Below are positions 9,512-19,934 of a stretch of 64,000 bases of DNA, one piece after another. Numbering within the stretch: position 1 is the stretch's first letter; every line of letters begins with the position of its first letter. Both the position numbers and the translations under genes were made by a program. This DNA is from Psychrobacter sp. APC 3281 (lineage in GTDB: Bacteria > Pseudomonadota > Gammaproteobacteria > Pseudomonadales > Moraxellaceae). Under the pieces are notes generated by a model. It did not search any database and had not been told where the DNA came from. It saw nothing but the letters and a program-made list of their open reading frames with translations. Location of the stretch: the NCBI RefSeq assembly GCF_030407815.1, contig NZ_JASDCS010000007.1:1-64000 (forward strand), read 5' to 3'.

Positions 9512-10249
9512 TTAGCTATCTAAATAAAGCTGTGCTTCGCTCAAGTTCAGCGTGCCTTCGTAGATAGCGCGACCAGTAATAATGCCTTCGATACAATCAC
9601 CATACGGCTTCAACAGCTCAATATCTTTCATATCGGTAACGCCACCTGATGCAATCACAGGTAGTCCGCCTTCACGCGCCAAATTAACGGTTTGTTCAAC
9701 GTTAACGCCTTGCATCATGCCATCGCGGGCGATATCGGTATAAACGATTGATGACACGCCTACATCTGCAAAGCGCTTAGCAAGTTCGGTCGCTTTGGTA
9801 TCTGTCACGTTTGCCCAGCCATGAGTGGCTACCATACCGTCTTTGGCGTCGATACCGACGATGATATGCCCTGCAAATTCGCGGCAAGCTTCCGCGACAA
9901 ACCCAGGATCTTCAACAGCTTTTGTACCGATAATGATATACGTCAAACCTGCGGTAATATACTGCTCGATGGTGTTCATGTTACGTACACCGCCGCCCAA
10001 TTGAATAGGCAGGTTCGGGTAGGCTTTGGTAATATCATTGACTACTTGTCTATGTACTGGCACGCCATCAAAAGCACCATTCAAATCGACCAAATGTAAG
10101 CGACGCGCGCCTTCATCTACCCAACGCGCTGCCATAGCAACTGGGTCATCAGAGAACACCGTATCATCTTCCATACGGCCTTGTTTTAAACGTACACACT
10201 TACCATCTTTTAAATCAATAGCCGGGATAATGACAGGCACAGCACACAT
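9512..10249 (-). CDS. hisA: HisA, ProFAR isomerase of histidine biosynthesis
   Basis: Converts ProFAR to PRFAR in histidine biosynthesis; a (beta/alpha)8 barrel. The start [20 protein letters not shown] is chosen because AAGGA lies seven bases before this ATG; a longer frame adds seven residues without support. Family residues include the N-terminal catalytic Asp in IPAIDLK, the phosphate-binding segment QLGGGVRN, the second catalytic Asp in YTDIARDGM, and the second phosphate loop IASGGVTD. About 245 residues is standard. hisH and hisB lie about 21 kb away in this window and hisF is not seen, so the his genes are split. Confidence 0.96.
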   Translation of the reverse strand: MCAVPVIIPAIDLKDGKCVRLKQGRMEDDTVFSDDPVAMAARWVDEGARRLHLVDLNGAFDGVPVHRQVVNDITKAYPNLPIQLGGGVRNMNTIEQYITAGLTYIIIGTKAVEDPGFVAEACREFAGHIIVGIDAKDGMVATHGWANVTDTKATELAKRFADVGVSSIVYTDIARDGMMQGVNVEQTVNLAREGGLPVIASGGVTDMKDIELLKPYGDCIEGIITGRAIYEGTLNLSEAQLYLDS

Positions 10250-10508
10250 ATAGCATTCCTTATAAAGCACAAGATTGGCAATAAATTTAGTAAATTAAAA
10301 TTTTGAGAATGAAACGTTATTGAAGCGTCAAATAACGAGAGAAAACGCTGCTTAAAAGTAGCATAAATTATGAACAGATCGAAAACCAAGACATCGCTAA
10401 GTTAACAATCTGTTTGAATATAAATAAGAAAGACAGAAACTAGACAATCATAACCATAAGTTTTAGTACGTAGAATCACTACCAACAATCGTTAAATTCT
10501 ATTACTGA

Positions 10509-10539
10509 CTGGCAATTTTAGGTCAATTTAGCGTATAAT
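10509..10539 (+). promoter_or_regulatory. Candidate promoter upstream of the nqr leader
   Basis: Perfect -10 TATAAT at 10534-10539. A weak -35 (CTGGCA at 10509, 19-base spacing, or TGGCAA, 18 bases) lies upstream. It could drive a leader of about 800 nt into nqrA or an independent RNA. Confidence 0.4.
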
Positions 10540-11211
10540 CCTAGGTAAATTTTTATTTGTTTCTATGTGATAGTAACCATGTGTTACGCTTTTTGTTGAG
10601 TTGTTACGACTCACTAATACAGCATGGTGATCAGGATGGATCGAGCAATCGCTCAATACGCCAATAAAATATTGGCCAAGAAATTGCTAAAAAGGACTAT
10701 CTGAAAAATCTCAACCAATAGTCTCTAAACCATCGATTCTGCGGTATTTAACCTTAATTAGATGTCTTGCAAGTCCCTATCACTAGCTAACTATATTAAA
10801 ACCGTTACGATTAAAACTATAGCAGCTTATAATAAGTGAGGTTTGCTTATCAGTTGCTTAGCTAGTTTGTCTTTCAACCAGTATATCATCTACCTTAATA
10901 GATCGTTATTTGGCCACACTCTTATTCTATCGAATATCTTTAAACGGTATTCGTAAACGAGAGATGGTCAAACATGCTGGTGTTACAAGTTTTAAATTTC
11001 AATGAAACGTGTGATAAAGCCATTTGTATTTAAACCAGTCTCTTTTAGCCATGTGCTGTAGCGATTGGTTTCGATGAAGCGGTTTTAGCATACACCTTGG
11101 TAGCCAGTCGCCACTTTGGTAATTCGAATAAGACATTAACGTGTTGTTAAGGAGTCTAAGGTCAGCGTTAATACTCTTACTAGTAGTTATGATCATGTAT
11201 TGTCTTCACAG

Positions 11212-11258
11212 AGCTTTCATCCCTATTTCACTATAAAGGAAATAGACGATTGAAAGCT
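11212..11258 (+). promoter_or_regulatory. Large leader hairpin upstream of nqrA
   Basis: Outer arms AGCTTTCA (11212-11219) and TGAAAGCT (11251-11258) pair perfectly. Inner arms CTATTTC (11223-11229) and GAAATAG (11239-11245) also pair perfectly. The result is a 15-pair stem with one asymmetric internal loop, about 90 bases before the nqrA start. Confidence 0.5.
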
Positions 11259-11287
11259 TTATTGAGTGATACAAATGTTCATGCTAC

Positions 11288-11320
11288 CGATATACCAAAC
11301 AGGACGTCTGGTATCGTTTT
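11288..11320 (+). promoter_or_regulatory. Terminator-like hairpin just before nqrA
   Basis: CGAT/ATCG plus ACCA/TGGT arms (bulge AT) and a short inner AC/GT pair form a stem ending at 11316, directly followed by TTTT. It resembles a weak attenuator 24 bases before the nqrA ATG. The short T-run makes termination uncertain. Confidence 0.35.
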
Positions 11321-11344
11321 AGACTATGGACTAAGTTTTCGCTT

Positions 11345-12697
11345 ATGATTACCATCAAAAAAGGTTTGGATTTGCCCATCACTGGTGAACCCTCCCGCGA
11401 GATATCTGAGCACCAACCGACACATGTAGCACTTGTTGGCTATGATTATGTGGGTATGAAGCCCACTATGAATGTCAAAGAAGGTGACATTGTAGCCAAA
11501 GGTCAGCCCGTTTTTGAAGACAAAAAACGTGTTGGCGTGATCTACACTGCCCCTGCTGCCGGTAAGGTCGTCGCTGTTAAACGTGGCGAACGTCGAGTGT
11601 TTGAGAGTCTTGTGATTGCGGTCGACCCAAATGGTGAAGAAGTAGACTTTGAGCGCTATGACTCACAGCAGCTTGCTGACCTAGACTCTGAAGTCGTTGA
11701 AACCCAACTGATTGCCTCTGGCGAATGGACAGCGTTCCGTACGCGTCCTTATAGCCGCGCACCCGAAATCGGCGCTCGTCCACATGCCATCTTTGTCACA
11801 GCAATGGATACCAATCCACTTGCCTTTGACCCAATGCTTGTGATCAATGAGCAGCTACAAGCGTTCAATGATGGACTTGCTGTATTATCTACGCTTAGTC
11901 CAAAGACCTTTGTCTGCCATCACGGCGATACCCAACTGACGCCAGTTGCAAAAACTGCAGCGAATAACGTCACTGAGTATCATGGTTTTGCTGGTAAGCA
12001 TCCAGCTGGTCTTGCTGGTACGCACATTCATTTCTTGCATCCTATTAGCCGCGGTGTAACCGTATGGACGATTGGTTATCAAGATGTGATTGCCATCGGT
12101 AAATTGTTTACGACAGGTCGTCTATATACTCGCCGCATGGTGAGCTTAGCAGGTCCTGCTGTCACCAACCCGCACTTGGTTATGACTGAACGCGGTGCTG
12201 ATATTACTGCATTGACCAAAGGTAAACTGGCTGCTGGCGAGAACCGTATCATTTCAGGTTCAGTATTGTCTGGTCGCAAAGTGTTTGAAAACATCGCCTA
12301 TCTGGGTCGTTTTCACAATCAGATCAGTGTATTGACTGAAGGCCGTGAGCGTCCTGCGTTCCACTTCTTTACTCCAGGTAAAAACCGCTTCTCAAAACTG
12401 CCTATCTATATTTCGCAGTTCTTTGGTGGCAAAAAATACGACTTTACTACGACCAGTAACGGCTCACCACGAGCGATGGTACCAATCGGTGTCTATGAAG
12501 AAGTCATGCCACAAGATTACCTACCAACTCAGTTACTACGTGCATTGATCGTCGAAGACATCATTAGCGCCGTAGATTTGGGTGTGCTTGAACTGGACGA
12601 AGAAGATTTGGCACTATGCACCTTTGTATCTCCTGGCAAATATGAATTCGGTGATATTTTGCGTGATAACTTAACGCGCATTGAGCTGGAGGGCTAA
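11345..12697 (+). CDS. nqrA: Na+-NQR subunit A
   Basis: Peripheral subunit of the sodium-translocating NADH:ubiquinone oxidoreductase; linked to quinone binding. 450 residues, close to the family norm. It begins [16 protein letters not shown], the usual NqrA N-terminus, followed by a lipoyl/barrel-sandwich-like segment ([15 protein letters not shown]). The region around [17 protein letters not shown] and FSGRKVF-type motifs are conserved. No clear Shine-Dalgarno precedes the ATG, which is notable for the first gene of a large operon with a structured leader. nqrB starts five bases after it. Confidence 0.96.
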   Translation: MITIKKGLDLPITGEPSREISEHQPTHVALVGYDYVGMKPTMNVKEGDIVAKGQPVFEDKKRVGVIYTAPAAGKVVAVKRGERRVFESLVIAVDPNGEEVDFERYDSQQLADLDSEVVETQLIASGEWTAFRTRPYSRAPEIGARPHAIFVTAMDTNPLAFDPMLVINEQLQAFNDGLAVLSTLSPKTFVCHHGDTQLTPVAKTAANNVTEYHGFAGKHPAGLAGTHIHFLHPISRGVTVWTIGYQDVIAIGKLFTTGRLYTRRMVSLAGPAVTNPHLVMTERGADITALTKGKLAAGENRIISGSVLSGRKVFENIAYLGRFHNQISVLTEGRERPAFHFFTPGKNRFSKLPIYISQFFGGKKYDFTTTSNGSPRAMVPIGVYEEVMPQDYLPTQLLRALIVEDIISAVDLGVLELDEEDLALCTFVSPGKYEFGDILRDNLTRIELEG

Positions 12698-12702
12698 CCA
12701 CG

Positions 12703-13938
12703 ATGAAATTTTTACACAATATGTTCGATCGTATGGAGCCATCTTTCACCAAAGGCGGCAAACACGAAAAGTACTACGCTATTTTTGAGATGTTTGATAC
12801 GTTCTTACGTCAACCAAGCTCAACCACTTATGCATCATCGCATGTACGTGACGGGATTGACCTAAAGCGTATTATGATTACCGTATGGCTATGTACCTTC
12901 CCAGCGATGTTTTGGGGTATGTACAATATTGGTCATCAAGCACTAACCGCTATCGCTCAGCTTGGCTTGCAGCCTGAAGGCTGGCGTACTGTGATCACTA
13001 GCATGGCAGGCTATAACCCTGACAGTATCTGGGCAAGCTTCGTCTATGGTGCGATGCAGTTTTTGCCTATTTATATCGTGACGTTTGCGGTAGGTATTCT
13101 CTGTGAGATTATCTTTGCTGTCGTCCGTGGACACGAAGTTAACGAAGGTTTCTTTGTGACTTCAGTTCTATTTGCATTATGTCTACCACCTGATATTCCT
13201 TTATGGCAAGTTGCCCTAGGTATTATCTTTGGTGTAGTCGTCGCAAAAGAAGTGTTCGGTGGTACTGGTAAAAACTTCCTGAACCCTGCCCTATCAGGTC
13301 GTGCATTCCTATACTTTGCTTATCCAGCCTATATGTCTGGTGACTCAGTATGGACAGCAGTAGATGGTTTCTCAGGTGCAACCCCTCTTGGCCTTGCAGC
13401 CCTTGGTGTGGTTCCTCAGGACTTCGTCGACGTCTATGGTAATGCCATCACGTGGAGTGATGCATTCTTAGGTAATATGCAAGGTAGTATCGGTGAAGTA
13501 TCGACGCTAGCTATCCTAATGGGTGCGGCAGTGTTGCTATGGACGCGTATTGCTTCTTGGCGCATTATGGCAGGTTGTGTGGTCGGTCTAATTGCTACGT
13601 CTCTTGTGTTCAACATGATTGGTTCTGAAGACAACATGATGATGAGCTTACCGTTCTACTGGCACTTAGTTATCGGTGGCTTTGCTTTCGGTGCTGTATT
13701 TATGGCAACCGATCCAGTATCAGCTGCGCATACAAACAAAGGCCGCTGGGCTTACGGTATCTTGATTGGTTTTATGACCGTATTGATTCGCGTCATTAAC
13801 CCTGCTTTCCCAGAAGGCATCATGCTGGCCATTCTATTCGCCAACTTATTTGCTCCATTGTTTGATTACTTTGTGACTCAAGCAAATATCAAACGCCAAA
13901 CCGCTCGGAGGGTTCGCTATGTCCAAGCCCAAAAGTAA
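12703..13938 (+). CDS. nqrB: Na+-NQR subunit B
   Basis: Integral membrane subunit carrying covalently bound FMN and part of the Na+ path. 411 residues with about ten hydrophobic segments. The flavinylation motif is visible in [11 protein letters not shown] (about residues 224-234), where the Thr accepts FMN from ApbE. A conserved [15 protein letters not shown] segment is present. The end overlaps nqrC by 20 bases, indicating translational coupling. Confidence 0.97.
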   Translation: MKFLHNMFDRMEPSFTKGGKHEKYYAIFEMFDTFLRQPSSTTYASSHVRDGIDLKRIMITVWLCTFPAMFWGMYNIGHQALTAIAQLGLQPEGWRTVITSMAGYNPDSIWASFVYGAMQFLPIYIVTFAVGILCEIIFAVVRGHEVNEGFFVTSVLFALCLPPDIPLWQVALGIIFGVVVAKEVFGGTGKNFLNPALSGRAFLYFAYPAYMSGDSVWTAVDGFSGATPLGLAALGVVPQDFVDVYGNAITWSDAFLGNMQGSIGEVSTLAILMGAAVLLWTRIASWRIMAGCVVGLIATSLVFNMIGSEDNMMMSLPFYWHLVIGGFAFGAVFMATDPVSAAHTNKGRWAYGILIGFMTVLIRVINPAFPEGIMLAILFANLFAPLFDYFVTQANIKRQTARRVRYVQAQK

Positions 13939-14821
13939 TAACGCGAAAACCATCAGTGTGGCTTTGACGCTATGCTTGGTGTGTTCAGTGTTGGTCTCAG
14001 CAGTGGCTGTTGGTCTAAAGCCTGCGCAAGTTGAAAATGCTCGTTTAGACCGCAACAAAAACATCTTAGTTGCGGCTGATATGTATGACGCTGAGTCTGA
14101 TACAGCAGATGATGTCGCCGAACGTTTTAAAGATTTTGAAGTAAAAATCATTGATCTAAACGAAGGTACTTATCTCGATGACGATGCGCTAAAAACTGCT
14201 GGCATCCCTGATCGTAATGCTTATGACGCCAGTCAAGCGACAAAAAACCAAGCTCTAAGTGAAGACTTGGGTGACAACGATCCTGCTGGTATTGGTCGTA
14301 AGCCAAAATATGCCAAAGTCTATGTCAAAAATGATGACGCAGGTCAGCCAGAAACGGTTGTATTGCCAATTCAGGGCTACGGTCTATGGGGCACTATCTA
14401 TGGTTTCTTAACGCTCGAAAGTGATATGAATACCATCAAAGGTATCAGTTTCTATGAGCATAAAGAAACCCCAGGTCTTGGCGCTCGTATCGAAGAGCCA
14501 GAATGGCGTGCAAAGTGGAGCGGTATCGAGTCTTATGACGAGAATGGTAACGTTGCCACTGGTGTCACCAAAGCTGGTAACCCAAAAGAGAACTGGGTTG
14601 ATGGCATTAGCGGTGCAACATTGACTAGCCGCGGCGTTAGCAACATGATTCAGTTTTGGTTAGGCGAGCAAGGTTATAAGCCTTATCTAGATACGCTACG
14701 CGAAAAGAGCGGCCAAACGGTTGAAGGTGCAGACACGCAAGCAAATCAATCAAAGCCGGCAGCTCAACCTAAAACCGAATTGGCAGCCAAGCTACCAGTA
14801 GCAAACGGCAAGGAGGCATAA
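13919..14821 (+). CDS. nqrC: Na+-NQR subunit C
   Basis: FMN-bearing subunit anchored by one N-terminal helix ([21 protein letters not shown]) with a large periplasmic domain. The FMN attachment motif SGATLTS is seen near residue 235, matching ApbE specificity. 300 residues; the C-terminal tail is slightly long and Ala/Gln/Lys-rich. The start lies inside nqrB behind a strong GGAGG. Confidence 0.96.
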   Translation: MSKPKSNNAKTISVALTLCLVCSVLVSAVAVGLKPAQVENARLDRNKNILVAADMYDAESDTADDVAERFKDFEVKIIDLNEGTYLDDDALKTAGIPDRNAYDASQATKNQALSEDLGDNDPAGIGRKPKYAKVYVKNDDAGQPETVVLPIQGYGLWGTIYGFLTLESDMNTIKGISFYEHKETPGLGARIEEPEWRAKWSGIESYDENGNVATGVTKAGNPKENWVDGISGATLTSRGVSNMIQFWLGEQGYKPYLDTLREKSGQTVEGADTQANQSKPAAQPKTELAAKLPVANGKEA

Positions 14822-14822
14822 C

Positions 14823-15494
14823 ATGGCTGACACTAAAAGCATTTTAACCACGCCTATCTTTGATAATAACCCGATTGCCCTACAGATCCTTGGTATCTGT
14901 TCGGCATTGGCTGTCACCACCAGCATGGCTAACGCTATGGTCATGTGTGTGGCATTGACCTTGGTAACGGCATTTTCAAGCTTTTTTATCTCGATTATCC
15001 GTAAACAGATTCCATCAAGCATTCGTATCATCGTACAGATGACGATTATTGCTTCGTTGGTTATCTTGGTTGATCAGGTACTAAAAGCAGTGGCTTATGA
15101 CGTCAGTAAAGGTTTGTCAGTTTTCGTTGGTCTAATTATCACAAACTGTATCGTTATGGGCCGTGCCGAAGCATTTGCTATGAGCAACCCACCAATCCCA
15201 AGCTTTTTAGATGGTATTGGTAACGGTCTTGGTTACTCAGCAGTATTACTATTCGTTGCAACTATCCGTGAGCTATTGGGTGCTGGTACTTGGTTCGGTA
15301 TTACGATTCTACAACCAGTCACTGATGGCGGTTGGTACATACCAAACGGTCTATTACTGTTACCACCATCAGCGTTCTTTATCATTGGTTTGTTTATCGC
15401 TGTTGTCCGTATCTGGAAACCAGAACAAGTCGAAGAAGCTGAGTTTGTAATGAAGCCGCAGTCTAAAGGCATGGCACATGGAGGCGGTCACTAA
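14823..15494 (+). CDS. nqrD: Na+-NQR subunit D
   Basis: Six-helix membrane subunit that, with NqrE, holds the intramembrane iron centre through paired cysteines. 223 residues. Cysteines lie in [11 protein letters not shown] and [17 protein letters not shown], as expected for the Fe ligands. It starts one base after the nqrC stop with AAGGAGG upstream, and its stop overlaps the nqrE start (TAATG). Confidence 0.96.
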   Translation: MADTKSILTTPIFDNNPIALQILGICSALAVTTSMANAMVMCVALTLVTAFSSFFISIIRKQIPSSIRIIVQMTIIASLVILVDQVLKAVAYDVSKGLSVFVGLIITNCIVMGRAEAFAMSNPPIPSFLDGIGNGLGYSAVLLFVATIRELLGAGTWFGITILQPVTDGGWYIPNGLLLLPPSAFFIIGLFIAVVRIWKPEQVEEAEFVMKPQSKGMAHGGGH

Positions 15495-16102
15495 TGGGAC
15501 ATTATGTTAGTTTATTTATAACCTCAGTCTTTATTGAGAACATGGCGCTTGCCTACTTCTTAGGCATGTGTACTTTTTTGGCCGTATCCAAAAAAGTCTC
15601 TACAGCGATTGGTCTAGGTGTTGCGGTCGTTGTCGTAATGGCAATTACCGTTCCACTAAACAATTTACTATTCCAGTTCATCCTAAAAGATGGTGCGCTG
15701 GCATGGGCAGGTTTCCCTGATATCGACTTGAGCTTCTTAGGATTGCTAAGTTATATCGGTTTGATTGCAGCCACCGTACAGATCCTAGAGATGTTCTTGG
15801 ACAAGTTTGTACCGAGTCTATATAACGCGCTTGGGGTATTCTTACCACTAATCACCGTAAACTGTGCCATCTTAGGTGGTGTACTGTTTATGGTTGAGCG
15901 TGACTATAACTTTGGTGAATCTGTTGTCTATGGTGTGGGTGCAGGCTTCGGTTGGGCACTTGCTATTACAGCATTGGCGGGTATCCGTGAAAAGCTAAAA
16001 TACTCAGATATTCCAGCACCGCTGCGTGGTCTTGGTATTACTTTTATCACGGTTGGTCTTATGTCGCTCGGCTTTATGTCGTTCGGTGGTATGTCCATCT
16101 AA
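15494..16102 (+). CDS. nqrE: Na+-NQR subunit E
   Basis: Membrane partner of NqrD in the inverted-repeat pair; six hydrophobic segments in 202 residues. Conserved segments are [20 protein letters not shown] and [15 protein letters not shown], each carrying an iron-ligand Cys. It overlaps nqrD by one base. A strong hairpin follows, before nqrF. Confidence 0.96.
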   Translation: MGHYVSLFITSVFIENMALAYFLGMCTFLAVSKKVSTAIGLGVAVVVVMAITVPLNNLLFQFILKDGALAWAGFPDIDLSFLGLLSYIGLIAATVQILEMFLDKFVPSLYNALGVFLPLITVNCAILGGVLFMVERDYNFGESVVYGVGAGFGWALAITALAGIREKLKYSDIPAPLRGLGITFITVGLMSLGFMSFGGMSI

Positions 16103-16156
16103 ACCGCTAAGCTCAAAGCTTTCATTAGCTATTTGACTTATTTAATTCATTTATTC

Positions 16157-16201
16157 GGTAGAGGTTTGGGTACAGCATAGATTATGCCCCCTACCCCTAC
16201 C
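16157..16201 (+). promoter_or_regulatory. Stable hairpin in the nqrE-nqrF spacer
   Basis: The 121-base spacer carries GGTAGAGG...CCCCTACC outer arms and a perfect GCATA-gat-TATGC tip. There is no T-run, so termination is unlikely. A role in mRNA processing or in NqrF stoichiometry is a guess. Confidence 0.5.
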
Positions 16202-16223
16202 CCATAGATTAAGGATACCTACC

Positions 16224-17459
16224 ATGGATTACGCTACGGCGATTGGTGGCGTTGCTATGTTTACCTTGATCATCATGGGCCTTGTCGCTATTATTTTGGC
16301 GGCGCGCTCAAGACTGGTCAGTTCAGGCGATGTCACTATCCATATTAATGATAATCCCGATAATGATGTGGTGACACCAGCTGGCGGCAAACTACTACAA
16401 ACGCTAGCGGGCGAAGGTATATTTTTATCTTCAGCTTGTGGTGGTGGTGGTACTTGTGCGCAGTGTCGTTGCCGCGTTATTGAAGGTGGTGGTTCTATTT
16501 TGCCCACCGAAGAAGGCTATTTTACTCAAGGTGAAATCCGCAATCACATGCGCTTGGCTTGTCAGGTAGCTGTTAAGCAAGACATGAAAATTGAGATTGA
16601 CCCTGAGTTCTTTGATGTACAGAAATGGGAATGTGAAGTTATCTCTAACGATAACGTTGCCACTTTCATTAAAGAGCTGGTACTAAAAATTCCAGAAGGC
16701 GAAGAAGTAAACTTCCGCGCTGGTGGTTATGTACAGTTGGAAGCGCCACCGCATGAAGTGCATTACAAAGACTTTGTGGTTGATGAAGAGTATAGAGAAG
16801 ATTGGGAAAAATTCGGTATTTTCAACTATGTCTCAAAAGTTGATGAGCCTGTCATCCGTGCTTACTCAATGGCCAACTATCCTGAAGAGAAAGGCCTCAT
16901 CAAATTTAACATCCGTATCGCAAGTCCACCGCCACGTGGTCCTGACGGTATTCCACCAGGCAAAATGTCTTCATGGGTATTTAGCTTAGTACCTGGTGAC
17001 AAAGTGACGGTTTCAGGTCCTTATGGTGAGTTCTTTGCCAAGAAGACCGAAGCTGAAATGATCTTTGTTGGTGGTGGTGCTGGTATGGCCCCAATGCGCT
17101 CGCATATCTTTGATCAGCTCAAACGCCTGAACACTGATCGTAAGATTAGCTTCTGGTATGGTGCTCGTTCTATTCGTGAGATGTTCTACGTTGAAGACTA
17201 TGATCAGCTAGAAGAAGAATTCGATAACTTTGAGTGGCATGTTGCACTGTCTGACCCATTACCAGAAGATAACTGGGAAGGTCCAACAGGCTTTATCCAT
17301 AACGTATTGCTCGAAAACTATCTGAAAGATCATCCAAACCCAGAAGACTGTGAATACTACATGTGTGGGCCACCGATGATGAACGCTGCCGTAATCGACA
17401 TGCTACACAGCATGGGCGTGGAAGACGAAAATATCATGCTTGATGATTTCGGTGGTTAA
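16224..17459 (+). CDS. nqrF: Na+-NQR subunit F, NADH dehydrogenase subunit
   Basis: Electron-entry subunit that oxidises NADH and passes electrons through FAD and a 2Fe-2S cluster. 411 residues: an N-terminal membrane anchor (about 8-27), a plant-type ferredoxin domain with clustered cysteines in [12 protein letters not shown] (about 73-84) and a fourth Cys in RLACQV, then a ferredoxin-reductase module. The FAD motif RAYSMANYP and the NAD-binding [14 protein letters not shown] and [10 protein letters not shown] are visible. AAGGA eight bases before the ATG supports the start. Confidence 0.97.
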   Translation: MDYATAIGGVAMFTLIIMGLVAIILAARSRLVSSGDVTIHINDNPDNDVVTPAGGKLLQTLAGEGIFLSSACGGGGTCAQCRCRVIEGGGSILPTEEGYFTQGEIRNHMRLACQVAVKQDMKIEIDPEFFDVQKWECEVISNDNVATFIKELVLKIPEGEEVNFRAGGYVQLEAPPHEVHYKDFVVDEEYREDWEKFGIFNYVSKVDEPVIRAYSMANYPEEKGLIKFNIRIASPPPRGPDGIPPGKMSSWVFSLVPGDKVTVSGPYGEFFAKKTEAEMIFVGGGAGMAPMRSHIFDQLKRLNTDRKISFWYGARSIREMFYVEDYDQLEEEFDNFEWHVALSDPLPEDNWEGPTGFIHNVLLENYLKDHPNPEDCEYYMCGPPMMNAAVIDMLHSMGVEDENIMLDDFGG

Positions 17460-17499
17460 GTTAGATAATTAACCTGACAGCAGAAATGTAAGAATAAAA

Positions 17500-17527
17500 A
17501 AAGGGTCTCAATTGAGGCTCTTTTTTT
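17500..17527 (+). terminator. Terminator of the nqr operon
   Basis: A 10-pair stem (AAAGGGTCTC / GAGGCTCTTT, two G-T wobbles) with loop AATT is followed by a run of T. It separates nqrA-F from the SDR gene. Confidence 0.85.
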
Positions 17528-17634
17528 GTGCGATTTTTACACATAGTCGTGGCTTTGTAGGCTACAAATCTAGCTAGTAGAGTAGCCTTATTATCCTATA
17601 TTATGAACTATCTAAACATTGAGAAAGGACTCTT

Positions 17635-18435
17635 ATGAAAACGAAATACAAAGATTTGACCATTTGGATTACAGGTGCTTCTAGTGGTATTGGACAAGCA
17701 TTAGCCGTTGCCTTCGCCAAACGCGGAGCTAGGATTATTCTAAGTGGACGTGACATCGATAAGTTAGAGGTGGTCAAAAACAGCTGCAAACGTGCTAACA
17801 AGCATATTGTTGTTCCCTTTGATATTAGCGATGCCAATCAAGCCAAAGAAGCTTATGCTACTGCTAAAGCTCAGGCGGGGAAAATCGACTGGCTCATCAA
17901 TAACGCTGGTATCAGTCAGCGTTCGCTCATCATGGACACGGCTGAAGAAGTTGAACGCCAAATCATGGAAATAGATTACTTTGCTCAGACGCGTCTTACC
18001 AGACTTGCGTTGCCTGATATGATCGCACAAGGCGGCGGCAAAGTCGTGATGGTCTCGAGTGTGGCCGGCCTATTGGGTACACAATATCGAGGCGCTTATG
18101 GGGCAGCCAAAGCAGCGCTGCATATGTGGGCAAACAGCTTGCGTGCAGAGCTACATGACCAAGGGATCGAAGTAGCCACGATATTCCCCGGGTTTATTCA
18201 GACCAATATATCTATCAATGCGTTGACTGGCGATGGTAGCGCACAAGGTACGATGGATGAGGCAACCAATAATGGTCTAACTGCGACTGAGTTTGCCAAA
18301 CAAGTCGTGAAGGCGCTCACCAAGGGAGAGGAATATATTATCGTCGCTGGTCGTAAAGAAAAACTGGCCACACGGGTCAACCGCGTCTCTCCGCCAAAAC
18401 TCTATAAACTCATACGTGAGTCACAAGTGAAGTAA
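17635..18435 (+). CDS. Short-chain dehydrogenase/reductase
   Basis: Classical SDR of 266 residues. The cofactor loop TGASSGIG is near 13-20, the structural motif NNAG near 90, the catalytic Ser in MVSSVAG and YGAAK (Tyr-xxx-Lys) near 153-160. The C-terminal part resembles the DHRS7-like group acting on hydrophobic substrates; the substrate cannot be told. AAGGA five bases before the ATG fixes the start. It lies between nqrF and apbE but has its own upstream terminator, so a role in the NQR module is not implied. Confidence 0.85.
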   Translation: MKTKYKDLTIWITGASSGIGQALAVAFAKRGARIILSGRDIDKLEVVKNSCKRANKHIVVPFDISDANQAKEAYATAKAQAGKIDWLINNAGISQRSLIMDTAEEVERQIMEIDYFAQTRLTRLALPDMIAQGGGKVVMVSSVAGLLGTQYRGAYGAAKAALHMWANSLRAELHDQGIEVATIFPGFIQTNISINALTGDGSAQGTMDEATNNGLTATEFAKQVVKALTKGEEYIIVAGRKEKLATRVNRVSPPKLYKLIRESQVK

Positions 18436-18495
18436 GCTACTCAACCGAACGAATTGTCGCTGAATGGTGCCTACATTAGTATTTTTGGGTTCAAG

Positions 18496-18528
18496 GGGTG
18501 TAAAATAAGCGTGGCTTGTTTTACACCC
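18496..18528. repeat. 15-bp near-perfect palindrome upstream of apbE
   Basis: GGGTGTAAAATAAGC pairs with GCTTGTTTTACACCC around a three-base GTG loop (one G-T wobble in RNA). No T-run follows on either strand, so it is not an ordinary terminator. It lies 31 bases before the apbE ATG. Confidence 0.6.
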
Positions 18529-18558
18529 TACTCATTTCTACGCCATACCGAAAATATT

Positions 18559-19734
18559 ATGAAAAACACTATATCCACTATATCCAGCTTATCTTCCAAG
18601 AAATCTCTGCACCTTACCTTAGTAGGCGTCGTCAGCCTTGCTAGTACTTTAGGACTCAGCGCTTGCCAACAAACCCCAGACTATAATTATCTGATCGGTG
18701 AGACGATGGGGACGAGCTATCATATTAGCTATCAGTTGCCTGATGATGCGGACGAAGCTGCCATACAAGCTGCGGTAGACGAGCGCCTAAAACAAATTAA
18801 CGATAGCATGTCTACTTATCAAAACGACTCAACGATATCTACATTCAATCGTTTGGGCAAAGACAAACCTATCACTATCGATGCGGATTTTAGTCGTGTG
18901 CTCGATGTATCACAAATTGTCTATCAGCAATCAGGCGGTGCTTTTGACCCTACCGTTATGCCACTCGTAAACACGTGGGGCTTTGGGAGCACCATGACGG
19001 TCGAGCGCCTACAAAGTCCACCGACCGCCGTTGAGATTGCGCAAGCCAAAGCATTGGTCGATTTTGAGAGTATCATAAAGAAAGATGACACCATCTATAA
19101 GACCAAAGACGGCGTTGGTTTAGACTTCTCTGCCGTTGCCAAAGGTTATGGCGTCGATGTCATCGCTGATGTGCTGAGAGATGATTATCAAATTCGTAAT
19201 TATATGGTTGAGATCGGTGGTGAAATTGCCACCTCTGGTGTGAATAACCAGCAGCAGCCATGGCAAATTGCGATTGATGCTCCTATCGAAGGCAGCACTG
19301 TCAGCGAACGTCAAACCATATCTGCTATTCGTCAACCGAAAAACACGGCTAGCCAAATGCATCTAGCGACCTCTGGTAACTATCGCAACTCTGTCATATT
19401 CGATGGCAAACGCTATAGCCATACTATCGATCCGACAACGGGCAACCCTATTGCAGGCGGTGCACCTTCAGTTACTGTCGCAGCTGATTCGGTTGCATTG
19501 GCGGATGCTTGGGCAACTGCCCTTACCGCGATGCCTTATCACAAGGCACTAGATGTCGCTAAAACACAAAATCTGGCGGCCATGTTCGTGGTACTAGCTG
19601 ACGATGTAAAAGCAAAGAGTTCTGACGATATGTTCAACGAAGCTGCTGACGAAGCTACTGATGATAACATTGACGATTGGCAAGTGGTACAGACACCAGC
19701 GATGAAAGCATTACGTGCTGATAAAAAGCTCTAA
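18559..19734 (+). CDS. apbE: FAD:protein FMN transferase (ApbE), lipoprotein
   Basis: Transfers FMN from FAD to Thr residues of target proteins such as NqrB and NqrC. The start is taken at MKNTISTISSL because it gives a lipoprotein signal with lipobox LSAC; the longer TTG frame would bury the signal. The mature part begins with QQTPDY and carries ApbE motifs: GETMGTSYHISY, SAVAKGYGVDVIAD (flavin binding), YMVEIGGEIATSG, and the metal-binding segment near YSHTIDPTTGNPI and ADSVALADAWATALT. 391 residues with an acidic C-terminal extension. Its position beside nqr and nqrM indicates that it flavinylates NqrB/C at the periplasmic face. Confidence 0.95.
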   Translation: MKNTISTISSLSSKKSLHLTLVGVVSLASTLGLSACQQTPDYNYLIGETMGTSYHISYQLPDDADEAAIQAAVDERLKQINDSMSTYQNDSTISTFNRLGKDKPITIDADFSRVLDVSQIVYQQSGGAFDPTVMPLVNTWGFGSTMTVERLQSPPTAVEIAQAKALVDFESIIKKDDTIYKTKDGVGLDFSAVAKGYGVDVIADVLRDDYQIRNYMVEIGGEIATSGVNNQQQPWQIAIDAPIEGSTVSERQTISAIRQPKNTASQMHLATSGNYRNSVIFDGKRYSHTIDPTTGNPIAGGAPSVTVAADSVALADAWATALTAMPYHKALDVAKTQNLAAMFVVLADDVKAKSSDDMFNEAADEATDDNIDDWQVVQTPAMKALRADKKL

Positions 19735-19934
19735 ACATACTTCAAACTCTAGATGGCACACTCTAAAGGCCACTGGTAAGTGATAGATGTGAAACAAGAG
19801 AATACGTTAACGCACAACGAGCCGCACTAAAATTTGTTATACTATTATACAGTTGTTATTAACGGTGCTTAGCTGTCATGAACTTAGACAACACTACTAA
19901 TAACTACCCTATTTTTTAAAATGAGGTTTCCTCT

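Larger units (their letters stand above)
10250..11344. other. Long intergenic region with structured nqr leader
   Basis: About 1.1 kb without a believable gene; the only small frame (minus strand, 10999-11196) has no features. The plus strand contains a promoter-like TATAAT at 10534 and small dyads (GCCAATA/TATTGGC near 10660-10676; GGACTAT/ATAGTCT near 10694-10724). A large two-part hairpin lies at 11212-11258, and a hairpin with a short T-run at 11288-11320 sits just before nqrA. The spacing suggests a long 5' leader or a small RNA. Confidence 0.55.

Noticed and set aside
10999..11196. Minus-strand 65-codon frame in the nqr leader
   Set aside because: No ribosome-binding site, no family and it crosses leader dyads.
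18454..18558. TTG-initiated N-terminal extension of ApbE
   Set aside because: It would place 35 residues before the lipoprotein signal and includes the palindrome; the ATG at 18559 gives a proper lipobox.
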